A stretch of 41,411 bases of DNA, taken from positions 1,464 through 42,874 of the forward strand of contig DLCH01000007.1 in the NCBI GenBank assembly GCA_002480525.1. Reading direction: 5' to 3'. Positions 24,675-33,500 of this stretch are shown here, piece after piece. The position numbers were made by a program, and so were the translations under genes. Under the pieces are notes generated by a model, which worked only from the letters and a program-made list of their open reading frames with translations, searched no databases and was not told the origin of the DNA. The stretch comes from Gammaproteobacteria bacterium UBA7803 (GTDB taxonomy: Bacteria; Pseudomonadota; Gammaproteobacteria; Pseudomonadales; Azotimanducaceae). Every line of letters starts with the position of its first letter. Position 1 is the first letter of the stretch.

Positions 24675-26026
24675 GCGGCAACGAGATCCTCGCGCTGGCG
24701 ATGTTCGCCAGCTTCATCGCCCTGGTGTTCACCGGCTTCCCGGTCGCCTGGATTCTGGGCGGACTCGCCGTGCTGTTCACCGCCTTCGCCATCGTCCTCG
24801 ACGTCGACTTCAACGTGCCCGTGGGCATGAGCTGGGACTACACCTCCATCACCGTCGAGCGGACCTGGAACGTGATGGAGAACTGGGTGATGGTGGCGCT
24901 GCCGCTGTTCATCTTCATGGGCCTGCTGCTCGACCGCTCCGGCATCGCCCGGGAGCTGATGACCAGCTTCGCCCGTCTGTTCGGCGGGGTGCGCGGCGGC
25001 CTGGCGGTGACGGTGACGCTGATCGGCGTGCTGCTCGCCGCCACCACCGGCATCATCGGCGCCGCCGTGGTGCTGCTGGCGCTGCTCGGCCTGCCGGTGA
25101 TGCTCAAGGAGGGATACGACCGGGCCCTGGCCAGCGGCACGGTGTGCGCCGTCGGCACCCTCGGCATCCTCATTCCACCGAGCATCATGCTGGTGCTGAT
25201 GGCGGACCGCATGGCCATGAGCGTCGGCGACCTGTTCCTCGGCGCCGTGTTCCCGGGGATGCTGCTCGGCGGCCTGTACATCGTCTATCTGCTCGGCTAC
25301 GGCTGGCTGCGGCCCGACGCGGCGCCCGCCGGCGACCACGAGCCCGTGGACTGGGCGGCGGTAGGCGCCCTGTTCCGCGCCATCCTGCCGCCCGCGTTTC
25401 TCATCCTCGCGGTGCTCGGCAGCATCTTCATGGGCGTGGCGACCCCGACCGAAGCGGCCGGCGTCGGCGCCTTCGGCGCCCTGGTGCTGGCTGCGGTGAA
25501 ACGTCAGCTCGACGGCGCCGTGATGCGCGAGGTGCTCTACGAGACCACCCGCACAACCGCGTTCATCTTCGCGGTGCTGCTCGGCGCCACCGCCTTCGCC
25601 CTGGTGCTGCGCGGCCTCGGCGGCGACGCGCTGATCGAGGAGGCTTTGCTCGGCCTGCCGTTCAGCCCCAACGGCATCGTCATCACCATCCTGGTGGCGA
25701 CGTTCCTGCTCGGGTTCTTTCTCGACTGGATCGAGCTGACGCTGATCATCCTCCCGCTGGTGTCGCCGGTGGTGATCGGCCTGGGCTTCGACCCGGTGTG
25801 GTTCACGGTGATGTTCGCCGTGTGCCTGCAGACCAGCTTTCTCACCCCGCCGGTGGGCTTCGCGATCTTCTACCTGAAGGGGGTCGCGCCGCCCGGCGTC
25901 GACGTCGCCACGATCTACCGCGGCGTGGTGCCGTTCATCATCCTGCAGCTCGTCGGCCTGGTGATCCTGTTCAACTGGGAGGCGCTGGTGACGTGGCTGC
26001 CGGCGCAGGCCTACGGCCAGCCCTGA
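24671..26026 (+). CDS. TRAP transporter large membrane subunit (DctM type)
   Basis: This 451-residue transport subunit has about 12 helices, with conserved GTVCAVGTLGILIPPSIMLVLM and the C-terminal LTPPVGFAIFYLKGVAP. Translation starts at GTG 24671, inside a GTGA overlap with the DctQ stop; no ATG is suitably placed. The last 56 bases are also the 3' end of the convergent permease gene. Confidence 0.93.
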   Translation: MSGNEILALAMFASFIALVFTGFPVAWILGGLAVLFTAFAIVLDVDFNVPVGMSWDYTSITVERTWNVMENWVMVALPLFIFMGLLLDRSGIARELMTSFARLFGGVRGGLAVTVTLIGVLLAATTGIIGAAVVLLALLGLPVMLKEGYDRALASGTVCAVGTLGILIPPSIMLVLMADRMAMSVGDLFLGAVFPGMLLGGLYIVYLLGYGWLRPDAAPAGDHEPVDWAAVGALFRAILPPAFLILAVLGSIFMGVATPTEAAGVGAFGALVLAAVKRQLDGAVMREVLYETTRTTAFIFAVLLGATAFALVLRGLGGDALIEEALLGLPFSPNGIVITILVATFLLGFFLDWIELTLIILPLVSPVVIGLGFDPVWFTVMFAVCLQTSFLTPPVGFAIFYLKGVAPPGVDVATIYRGVVPFIILQLVGLVILFNWEALVTWLPAQAYGQP

Positions 26027-27383
26027 CGCGATAGCGCACGAACAGCACCACGCCCAGCACGGACCACACCAGGATCATCGCCCACTCGTAAGGCCAGAGC
26101 AGCGCCGAAGGACTGCCCGGCAGGTAGGCGGTCAGCAGGGCCACCGCGAGCACCACGGCGCCGCCGCCCACCAGGCGCGGATGGCGCACCCGGAACGGGC
26201 GCGGCATGTCCGGCTCCCGGCGGCGCAGCGCGAGAAAGGCGATGGGCACGAACAGATAGGCCATGACGGTGGCGAAGCTGCCGGCGTTGATCATCCACAC
26301 CAGCACGGTGCGCCCGAACAGCGGCGCCAGGCAGCACAGCGCGCCGATCGTCACCACGCCGACCCAGGGCGTGTGGAAGCGCGGATGCAGCCGGGCGAAC
26401 ACCGCCGGCACGAAGCCCGACTCCGCCAGGGCATAGAGCACGCGGGTGGCGCCGATCATGAACGCGTTCCAACTCGTGAGGATGCCGGCGACGCCCCCCA
26501 GCACCAGCGCGGCGCCGGCGGCGGGATGCCCCCACAGGGCGGTGGCGGCGTCACCGGTCGCCAGATCGCTAGCCGACAGGGCGGCTTCGTCCAGGGCCAT
26601 GGCCACGGCGAAGGCCACCAGGGCGTACCAGGCCACGGCCAGGAACACCGACACCACCAGCAGCACGCCGATGCGCCGCGGCGGCAGGTCGATTTCCTCG
26701 GCGGACTGGGGGATGACGTCGAACCCCACCAGCAGCGCCGGCACCATGATCAGCACGCTGAGAATGCCGGTGGCCGGCGTGGCGACCCAGGGCCGGGCGT
26801 TGTCCAGGGAGCCGAAGGCGACGGCGCCGCTGACCAGCAGGGCCCCGGACAGCAGGATCGCCAGCAGGGTCACCGCCTGCAGCCGCGCCGCGGTCTTGAT
26901 GCCGAGCACGTTCACCACGGTGACCACCAGGGCGCTGCCCGCGCCTACCAGCACGAAGCCGAGGTCGACGTCCGCCCCGAGCACGTGCCAGAGGGTGCCG
27001 ATGCGGATCTGCGGAACCAGATACTCGACCGCCGTGGGCAGTGCCACGGCCTCGAACAGGCAGACGTTGAGATAGGCCATGAGCAGCGCCCACGTACACA
27101 CGAACGACCAGCCGGGGCCGAGCCCCCGATGGGTATAGACGTGCTCGCCGCCGGCTTTCGGCATGGCCGAGGCCAGCTCGCTGTAGGTGAGGCCGATCAG
27201 CGCGATGGCGAGGCCGGCGGCGCCGAAGGCGATCAGGGTGCCGAGCGAGCCCGCCGTCTGCACCCAGAACCCGCTGACCAGCACCCAGCTCCAGCCGATC
27301 ATGGCGCCGAAGGCGAGCACCAGCACATCGCGGTTGCCGAGTACGCGGACGAAGCCCGTGCCGGTGTCGTCGGATCTGGTCAT
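25971..27383 (-). CDS. APC-family amino acid/polyamine permease
   Basis: The 470-residue protein has about 12 helices. The first, VLVLAFGAMIGWSWVLVSGFWVQTAG, carries the GAMIGWSW form of the APC substrate-binding loop, and PKAGGEHVYTHRGLGPGWSF follows helix 2. This branch is often annotated as an amino acid or ethanolamine-type permease; the substrate is unknown. Its ATG at 27383 overlaps the stop of the ArsA-like gene (ATGA), an unusual coupling of a secondary transporter with a soluble ATPase. Its 3' end overlaps dctM on the opposite strand by 56 bp. Confidence 0.88.
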   Translation of the reverse strand: MTRSDDTGTGFVRVLGNRDVLVLAFGAMIGWSWVLVSGFWVQTAGSLGTLIAFGAAGLAIALIGLTYSELASAMPKAGGEHVYTHRGLGPGWSFVCTWALLMAYLNVCLFEAVALPTAVEYLVPQIRIGTLWHVLGADVDLGFVLVGAGSALVVTVVNVLGIKTAARLQAVTLLAILLSGALLVSGAVAFGSLDNARPWVATPATGILSVLIMVPALLVGFDVIPQSAEEIDLPPRRIGVLLVVSVFLAVAWYALVAFAVAMALDEAALSASDLATGDAATALWGHPAAGAALVLGGVAGILTSWNAFMIGATRVLYALAESGFVPAVFARLHPRFHTPWVGVVTIGALCCLAPLFGRTVLVWMINAGSFATVMAYLFVPIAFLALRRREPDMPRPFRVRHPRLVGGGAVVLAVALLTAYLPGSPSALLWPYEWAMILVWSVLGVVLFVRYRVRAGRRPAPAATSPAPPS

Positions 27384-29473
27384 CGGGGGTCCTCGGCAAG
27401 GCGGTTGGCGAAGTCTTCCAGGTGTCCCAGGGAGTGGAGGTCCTCCGCCAGGCGCGGCACGGTCTTCAGCGGCACGTCCGGAGGCAGGCCCGCGCGCAGC
27501 GCGAGATGGTCCGCCGTGTGCAGGTTCCGCACCTCGCGCCAGACGTCCGCCAGACGCTCCGGCAGCGGATCGTCGGAGAACGCCCGGTCGCCGGCAGCCG
27601 AGAGCGCTGCCAGCGTCGCCGCGTCGGGGGCCGGCTCGTCGAGCCCGCCGGACGGCGCCGGATGCACCCGGTTGGCCAGCACGCCGGCGATACCGAGGCC
27701 GTCGCGCCGCAGCCTGGCGGCGAACTGCTCGACCTGCCGCAGGCTGGCCGGCTCCGGCGCGCAGATCAGCAGGAAGCTGGTGGAGGCCTCGCGCATCAGC
27801 GCGCGAACCCGGTGGGAGCGCTCCTTGAAGCCGTCGAACATGCTCGAGAAGGCCAGCAGAAAGTCCGACAGATCGGCGAGCATCTGCACGCCGGTGAAGC
27901 GCTCGAAGAACTTCAGCGTCATCGCCGACGACTGGCGGAACAGGTTGAACTGGGCCCGGGCCGCCAGCCCGTAGGGCCGCACCAGCAGGCCGGTCAGCGA
28001 GCCATCGAGCAGGTTGACGATGCGCTCGGGGGCGTCCAGGAAGTCCAGGGCGTGCTGGGACGGCGGCGTGTCCACGATCAGCAGGTCGTAGGCGCCGGAC
28101 TCCGCCGTCTCCAGCACCTGCTCCATGGCCATCAGCTCCCGGGAACCGCCCAGAGTGGTGGAGAGCTGCTGATAGTAAGGGTTGGCGAAGATGGTGGACT
28201 TCACGCGCTCGCTGGGCGCGTAGGTCTCCACCAGCTCGTCGAAGGCATGCTTGCTGTCGAGCATCATCGCCCAGAGCTCGCCCGGCGCCTCCAGCGGCAC
28301 GCGCTGCGGCTCGTGGCTGAGGGCGTCCATGCCCATCGCCTGGGCGAGCCGCCGCGCCGGGTCGATGGTCATGACCTGAACCTTCAGGCCCCGGCGGGCC
28401 GCCAGCACGCCCAGGGCCGCGGCGCTGGTGGTCTTGCCGACACCGCCGCTGCCGCAGCACACCACGATCCGACGCCCGGCGGCCAGGGCATCGAGCGCGA
28501 GGGTCTCCGCCGCCGGCGCCACGTCGAACGCTGCGGGTCCGGCGTCGGCCACCGGCGGCGGCGGCAGCCCGGCCGAGTCGGCCAGATACCCCGCCACCGT
28601 CTCGACCAGGGCGGCGGCATCGTGCCGCGGCTGGGCGATCCGCGGAATCTCCAGGGTCGCCACCCGTGCGGCGGCCAGAGGCGCGAGCGCCGCGGCCTGA
28701 ATCTCCGCCGCGTCCCGGGCGCGCCTGCCCTCGTCGAGCAGATGGCCCGCCGCCGCCGAGCCGGCCGCCGCGTTTCCGGCGGCCTCGAGCTCCGCGGCCG
28801 TGCAGCGAGGCACCACGCGCCGGTTCACCAGCACCGGGCCGACGCCCATGCGCAGCTCGTCCCGGCACAGCGCGACCAGCTCCAGCGCCTCCCGCACGGG
28901 CATTTCCTCGGCGAGGGTGGCGATCAGCACCCGGGTCCGGTCCGGGTCGAGCAGCAGATCCTCGATCTTGCGGGCGTTGTGGTTGAGCGGTCCGACCCGA
29001 ACGGCCTGCTGGGTCAATCTGGGCACGGCGAGCAGATCCCGGAAATGGCCCGTCGCCGGGGCGTCGAACACCACCCGGTCGAAATCCGACTGCACGGCGA
29101 GGTTGTACAGCTTGCCCAGGCACATGAGCTCCTCGAAGCCCGGCGCCGCCGCGGCGAAGTCGCGAAACGCCCGGCCCTTGAAGAACGACTCGTAGACGCC
29201 GCCGAACGGCAGCGTGCGGCGGGCGTACTCGGCGGCGGCCTGAAAGGCGTCGACCCGGCTCACGGCGAAGCCGAGCGGCGTGGGCTGGGGCTCGTAGCGC
29301 AGCGGCACGTCCAGCAGCGGGTGCCGGTCGTCACGGGTGTCGAGGGTCACCAGCACGGTGCGGCGCCCGGCTGCCGCCGAGCGCCGGGCGACGGCGGCGG
29401 CCAGCACGGACTTGCCGACGCCGCCCTTGCCGGAAACGATGATCAGGCGGTGGGAGTCGCCGAACGGTTTCAT
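27380..29473 (-). CDS. Fused double ArsA/GET3-family ATPase
   Basis: The protein has about 697 residues from the ATG at 29473; a GTG at 29479 is a weaker choice. It has two ArsA-type P-loop domains in tandem. The first has the deviant Walker A GKGGVGKS at residues 15-22 and a switch-like DAPATGH. The second, from about residue 335, has GSGGVGKTT, the family phrase TIDPARRLAQAMG, and DTPPSQHAL. The two-domain layout is that of arsenite pump ATPase, but no arsB, arsR or arsC is nearby and the arsenite-binding cysteine pattern is not apparent. The role is probably not arsenic export. It is coupled to the APC permease gene (ATGA). Confidence 0.87.
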   Translation of the reverse strand: MKPFGDSHRLIIVSGKGGVGKSVLAAAVARRSAAAGRRTVLVTLDTRDDRHPLLDVPLRYEPQPTPLGFAVSRVDAFQAAAEYARRTLPFGGVYESFFKGRAFRDFAAAAPGFEELMCLGKLYNLAVQSDFDRVVFDAPATGHFRDLLAVPRLTQQAVRVGPLNHNARKIEDLLLDPDRTRVLIATLAEEMPVREALELVALCRDELRMGVGPVLVNRRVVPRCTAAELEAAGNAAAGSAAAGHLLDEGRRARDAAEIQAAALAPLAAARVATLEIPRIAQPRHDAAALVETVAGYLADSAGLPPPPVADAGPAAFDVAPAAETLALDALAAGRRIVVCCGSGGVGKTTSAAALGVLAARRGLKVQVMTIDPARRLAQAMGMDALSHEPQRVPLEAPGELWAMMLDSKHAFDELVETYAPSERVKSTIFANPYYQQLSTTLGGSRELMAMEQVLETAESGAYDLLIVDTPPSQHALDFLDAPERIVNLLDGSLTGLLVRPYGLAARAQFNLFRQSSAMTLKFFERFTGVQMLADLSDFLLAFSSMFDGFKERSHRVRALMREASTSFLLICAPEPASLRQVEQFAARLRRDGLGIAGVLANRVHPAPSGGLDEPAPDAATLAALSAAGDRAFSDDPLPERLADVWREVRNLHTADHLALRAGLPPDVPLKTVPRLAEDLHSLGHLEDFANRLAEDPR

Positions 29474-29574
29474 CGACACGAACCCTACCCCAGATGCGCC
29501 GTCCCGCGAAGCGCCCGCGGGATGCCGCGGCGGGCCGGATCGGGCAGAATGCGCCTGACATCTGGGAGCACCGC

Positions 29575-30348
29575 ATGGGCGACTATCGGGTCACCGCCCG
29601 GAACTTCTCGGAAGCTTCCGAGAACCGCATCCACAGCGACGACATCGCCAGGCGCTACGGTTTCCGCGGAGCCCTGGTGCCGGGCGTGGCCGTGTACGGC
29701 TACCTCACCCGGCCGCTGGTCGAACGGTTCGGCGCCGACTGGCTCGGCGCGTCGGCCAGCGCGGTCCGATTCCACAAGCCGGCCTATGAAGGCGACGAGC
29801 TCAGCGTCCGGCTGGCGGAGGCCGGCGACGACGCCTGGACGGCGACCTGCACCAACGCCGACGGCACGCTGCTCGCGGAGCTGACCACCCGTCCCGGCGA
29901 GGTGCCCCCGGCGCGTAACCAGGCGGCCTTCGCCGGGGCCGCCAAGCCGCCCGAGCGGGTGGACATGAACTGGGACACGGTGGTGGCAGGTCAGCCGTTC
30001 ACCCCCTGGCACTGGCAGATCACCGAAGACGGCAATCGAACCTACGCCCAGCAGGTGTTCGACGACCTGGCCGTGTACCGCACGGCGGCCCATCCGCACT
30101 GGCTGCTCCACATCGCCAACCGGGCCCTGACCCGCGAGTTCGTGATGCCGGCCTGGATTCACGTCGGTTCCGAGATCGTGTTCCGTGAGCTGCTCAAAGT
30201 GGGCGACACCGTCGAGGTCCGGGCGGTGCCGCTGGAAAAGTGGGAACGCAAAGGCCATCAGTTCGTCAAACTGTACCTGGCCTACGTGCGTGGCGAGACC
30301 GTCACCACGGAAATCATCCACACGGCGATATTCCGGGTAGCCGAATGA
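29575..30348 (+). CDS. MaoC-like double hotdog-fold protein
   Basis: This 257-residue protein starts at ATG 29575 with GGGAG seven bases upstream. The hydratase-type segment ENRIHSDDIARRYGFRGALVPGVAVYGYL matches the MaoC/(R)-enoyl-CoA hydratase motif, with conserved His, Asp and a Gly-rich turn. A second, degenerate hotdog half (about 150-257) follows. Typical members add water to enoyl-thioesters or bind acyl-CoA. The following PurN-like gene starts inside its stop codon. An 8-bp inverted repeat CCCAGATG/CATCTGGG (29489-29496, 29559-29566) lies in its upstream gap, shared with the divergent ArsA-like gene. Confidence 0.8.
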   Translation: MGDYRVTARNFSEASENRIHSDDIARRYGFRGALVPGVAVYGYLTRPLVERFGADWLGASASAVRFHKPAYEGDELSVRLAEAGDDAWTATCTNADGTLLAELTTRPGEVPPARNQAAFAGAAKPPERVDMNWDTVVAGQPFTPWHWQITEDGNRTYAQQVFDDLAVYRTAAHPHWLLHIANRALTREFVMPAWIHVGSEIVFRELLKVGDTVEVRAVPLEKWERKGHQFVKLYLAYVRGETVTTEIIHTAIFRVAE

Positions 30349-30941
30349 TGCGCATTGCTGTTCTCGCCTCCCACGGCGGCACCATTCTCCAAGCGGTGAT
30401 CGACGCCTGCCGCAGCGGCGAGCTCGACGGCGAGGTGGTGCTGGTGATCTCGAACAACAGCCGCTCGGGCGCCCTGACCCGCGCGCGGCAGGCCGGCATA
30501 CCGACGGCACACCTGAGCGGCGCGACCCACCCCGGCGCGGAGGCGCTGGACACGGCCATGCTGCACGCGCTCGACGCCGCCCGTGCGGACTGGGTGCTGC
30601 TCGCGGGCTACATGAAGCGCCTGGGGCCCCGGGTGCTCGGCGAGTACCGCAACCGCATTCTGAACACCCACCCGGCCCTGCTGCCGAAGTTCGGCGGCGA
30701 AGGCTTCTTCGGCCGGCGTGTCCACGAGGCGGTGCTGGCATCCGGGGACGCCGAGAGCGGCGCCACGGTGCATCTGGTGGACGAAGACTACGATTCCGGC
30801 CCGATCCTCGCTCAGGTGCGCGTGCCGGTCCGCGGCGACGACACGGCAGAGACCCTGGAGGAACGCGTGAAGGTCGCCGAGCGGAAGCTGGTGGTGGCGA
30901 CGCTGGGCGAGCTGGCGGAACCGCGAGCGGCGGCGGGGTGA
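30345..30941 (+). CDS. PurN-like formyltransferase
   Basis: The 198-residue protein has the N-terminal nucleotide-binding segment RIAVLASHGGTILQAVIDAC. The catalytic formyl-transfer pocket is RILNTHPALLPKFGG (Asn and His), with ATVHLVDEDYDSGPIL supplying the catalytic aspartate. PurN transfers formyl from 10-formyl-THF to glycinamide ribonucleotide. No purM or other pur gene is adjacent, and it is coupled to a MaoC-like gene (ATGA), so it may be purN relocated or a paralogue with another acceptor. Confidence 0.82.
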   Translation: MMRIAVLASHGGTILQAVIDACRSGELDGEVVLVISNNSRSGALTRARQAGIPTAHLSGATHPGAEALDTAMLHALDAARADWVLLAGYMKRLGPRVLGEYRNRILNTHPALLPKFGGEGFFGRRVHEAVLASGDAESGATVHLVDEDYDSGPILAQVRVPVRGDDTAETLEERVKVAERKLVVATLGELAEPRAAAG

Positions 30942-30945
30942 CGCG

Positions 30946-31248
30946 ATGACCCTGGACGACCTGCGTCAACTCTGCGCATCCGGCGCCGCACCCGCGGTCG
31001 AGATCCACGCGCTGACTCCCATGATGTACGTGCTGTTTCACGTGCAGGACGGGCAGCGCACGCCCCTGCGGGACGGACAGGGCTCGCTGCGCTTCACCAG
31101 CCGGTACGCCGCCCAGGCGGCGCTGAAGGAGGCCGGCCTGCACCAGGCGACCTTCATCCACGCCAGCGCCTACGACGAGATGGTGGGGCTCGGACCGGCC
31201 GCCGCCTCCAACGAGTTCCGCGAAACCGTCATCCTGGGCGGCACCTGA
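30946..31248 (+). CDS. DUF6482-like small protein
   Basis: This 100-residue soluble protein has no signal or membrane segment. The layout (ALTPMMYVLFHVQDGQRTPLRDGQG, FTSRYAAQAALKEAG, YDEMVGL) resembles DUF6482, a family of unknown function frequent in pseudomonads and relatives. It starts four bases after the PurN-like stop with GGGG upstream, so it belongs to the same operon. I cannot assign a role. Confidence 0.65.
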   Translation: MTLDDLRQLCASGAAPAVEIHALTPMMYVLFHVQDGQRTPLRDGQGSLRFTSRYAAQAALKEAGLHQATFIHASAYDEMVGLGPAAASNEFRETVILGGT

Positions 31249-31251
31249 GCC

Positions 31252-32091
31252 ATGGGCACTTCCCGCCTCCACAGCGCCGCGCTCGCGGCCGTCTTCACCC
31301 TGGTCTGCGTCACGGCAGCGCCGGCGACCGCCGCGCCGAACGCCGATCTCTGGGCGATCTGGCAGGCCAGCGACGAATCCAGCGACGAGCGGATCGATCA
31401 CGGCACGTGGCAGCGCCTGCTGGACCGCTACCTGGCCGTCGCGGACGACGGGCCCAACCTGTTCCGCTACGACGCGGTCAGCCCGGCGGACCGGGCGGCT
31501 CTGACCGCCTACCTGGACGGCCTCGCCGCCCTCGACCCGAGGCGTCTGGCCCGCGCCGAGCAACTCGCCTACTGGATCAACCTGTACAACGCGCTGACGG
31601 TGCAGGTGGTGCTCGACCATCCGCAGGCGGACTCGATTCTCGCCATGGGCGGCGGCTGGTTCAGCCGCGGCCCATGGAACGACGACCTGGTCGAGATCGC
31701 CGGCCAGCCGGTGACGCTCAACGACATCGAGCACCGCATTCTCAGACCGATCTGGCAGGACCATCACATCCACTACGCGGTGAACTGCGCCAGCTTCAGC
31801 TGTCCGGACCTGGCCGCGGAGGCCTATACCCGCGACAACGCCCGACGGCTGATGGATGCCGGCGAGCACAGCTACCTGCGCCATCCCCGGGGCCTGGACT
31901 TCGACCCGGACGGCGAGCTGCGCCTGTCGAGCATCTTCGAGTGGTACGTCGAGGACTTCGGCGGCAGCCGGGAGTCGCTGCTGAGCTACCTGGCGGACGA
32001 GCGTCCGGATCTCGCCGACCGCCTGCGCAACTACCGTGGCGGCATCGACTATCACTACGACTGGTCCCTCAACGCCGCTGAACCGCGCTGA
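31252..32091 (+). CDS. DUF547 protein, exported
   Basis: The 279-residue protein has a signal peptide (LHSAALAAVFTLVCVTAAPATAA). DUF547 features are clear: EQLAYWINLYNALTVQVVLDH, LNDIEHRILRPIW and HYAVNCASFSCPDL. The Asn/Cys-containing block suggests a papain-like fold as proposed for the family, but its activity is unknown. It is the last gene of the MaoC-PurN-DUF6482 operon, followed by the hairpin at 32154. Confidence 0.85.
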   Translation: MGTSRLHSAALAAVFTLVCVTAAPATAAPNADLWAIWQASDESSDERIDHGTWQRLLDRYLAVADDGPNLFRYDAVSPADRAALTAYLDGLAALDPRRLARAEQLAYWINLYNALTVQVVLDHPQADSILAMGGGWFSRGPWNDDLVEIAGQPVTLNDIEHRILRPIWQDHHIHYAVNCASFSCPDLAAEAYTRDNARRLMDAGEHSYLRHPRGLDFDPDGELRLSSIFEWYVEDFGGSRESLLSYLADERPDLADRLRNYRGGIDYHYDWSLNAAEPR

Positions 32092-32153
32092 CCGGAAGAC
32101 CGATCGGATCGCCGCAGCCGCGCGTGGTCAGACAGGGACGGCGGGAAAGTAAG

Positions 32154-32196
32154 AAGGGCACCCAGCCCGAGGGGAGAGGAAAGGCTGGGTGCCCTT
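32154..32196. terminator. Strong intrinsic terminator hairpin
   Basis: AAGGGCACCCAGCC (32154-32167) and GGCTGGGTGCCCTT (32183-32196) form a perfect 14-bp stem with a 15-nt loop, ending in TTT on the plus strand and preceded by AA on the same arm, so it may work in both directions. It ends the DUF547 operon. The rest of the 320-bp gap (32092-32411), including GACCCTAA/TTAGGTC near 32208-32230, holds no gene I can support. Confidence 0.8.
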
Positions 32197-32411
32197 TGGA
32201 TCCCGAAGGACCCTAACGCCGGCTTAGGTCTTTAGGGGAGAGAGTCGACTACCGGGCGTTGCCTTGTACATTGCAGGCGCCGTGCCAAGTTGGCCGCTCC
32301 GGGATTTATTCAACGAAATCATGGTGTTGAGAGTCCGACCCTTGTCCGCCGGCAATACGCGCCTCGCGCCGGCGCACCAAACCGGGGCGCCGCTTTGCTG
32401 CCTTGCACCAT

Positions 32412-33470
32412 CTAAAGCCGGAACACCTCGGCCCAGTCCTGCAGCGCGTCCTCCTGGCCTTCCACGATCTGCACCGTGAGCTGCCGGTAGCCGGCCTCCT
32501 CCAGCCCCCGAACACGGGCCTGCAGGCTCTCCAGATCCCCGCTGAAGGTCATCGACTCGATGAGATCCGGCGTCACCAGGAACCGTTCGTCGGGCCGGAC
32601 GAACATCAGGTGCCCCCGATGGTTGTGCAGATGGCGAGCCCGCGCCGGATAGCTCCGGTAGACCTCGCGGTACTGCTCGAGCCGGTCGCTTAGATCCCGC
32701 CCGAGGATGCCTTCCATGGAGCCAGGCTCCGTCGTCTCCACCAGATTGTGGAAGAACACGGTGACCCACGGACCGGCCTGCGCCATGACTCGCGGGGAAT
32801 CGAAACCCTCCCCGGGCTTGAGCACGGCGCCGAGAAAGAACAGCGTGCTGTAGAGGTCCTGCGGGGCCCGCCCGGCCTCCTCCCAGGCCCTGCCCATGTC
32901 CTGCAGGGTCTTGATCGCGACGCCGTCCTGGCCGGCGAAGTTGAGCCATCCAGCCCCGAGCTCCGCGGTGAGCCGCCGGGATTTCGGCCCCATCGCGGAC
33001 ACGTGCAGCTCGATCGGATCGTCGAGGTTGATCAGTTCGAGCTCCGGGTTCAGAAAACCGATCTCGTCCCGGGGATCGCCTGGCGGCCACGATGCGCGCC
33101 GCCCCGCCAGCAACGTCTGGACCCGCTGCACGTAGTCACGCATCCGATCGAGGGAGATGGCGCGCTGGTTCATAGTGCGCCGGCCGGTGAAACCGGTACC
33201 GACGCCGAAGTCGATTCGATCCGGCGCGAGCCGATTCAGCGACGCGAGCGCATTGGCGGTCACCGGCTCGATTCGATTGGAGGGAATGAGCACACCCGTG
33301 CCGAGACGGATGCGACTGGTGTGAACGGCCGCGAGGGTCATCCCGACGAACACGTCGGGATTCAGGAGCTGCGTATCGTAGAACCAAGCGTGCGAGAAGC
33401 CGAGGCGTTCCGCCTCCTGCACGACCTTCCAGGACTCAGTGCTCGTCGCCAGCGCAATCCCGAAGTCCAT
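32412..33470 (-). CDS. LLM-class (luciferase-like) flavin oxidoreductase
   Basis: This 352-residue TIM-barrel protein begins MDFGIALATSTESWKVVQEAERLGFSHAWFYD and continues with IRLGTGVLIPSNRIEPVTANALASLNRLAPDRIDFGVGTGF, both typical of bacterial luciferase-like and F420-type oxidoreductases. It presumably uses FMNH2 or F420; which one is not evident. A very strong GGAGGGGGAGAG ribosome site precedes the ATG at 33470. It lies 30 bp after the phosphatase gene on the same strand. Confidence 0.9.
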   Translation of the reverse strand: MDFGIALATSTESWKVVQEAERLGFSHAWFYDTQLLNPDVFVGMTLAAVHTSRIRLGTGVLIPSNRIEPVTANALASLNRLAPDRIDFGVGTGFTGRRTMNQRAISLDRMRDYVQRVQTLLAGRRASWPPGDPRDEIGFLNPELELINLDDPIELHVSAMGPKSRRLTAELGAGWLNFAGQDGVAIKTLQDMGRAWEEAGRAPQDLYSTLFFLGAVLKPGEGFDSPRVMAQAGPWVTVFFHNLVETTEPGSMEGILGRDLSDRLEQYREVYRSYPARARHLHNHRGHLMFVRPDERFLVTPDLIESMTFSGDLESLQARVRGLEEAGYRQLTVQIVEGQEDALQDWAEVFRL

Positions 33471-33500
33471 CTCTCCCCCTCCGCGCCTCGTCTGCGCCGA

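Noticed and set aside
27380..29473. Arsenite-efflux ATPase ArsA
   Set aside because: Two ArsA-type domains are present, but no ars genes accompany it and the arsenite-binding cysteines are not evident, so the gene symbol arsA is not given.
27422..29884. Long plus-strand open frame opposite the ArsA-like ATPase
   Set aside because: The minus strand encodes two intact P-loop domains; the plus frame has no recognisable motif and runs into the MaoC-like gene in the wrong frame.
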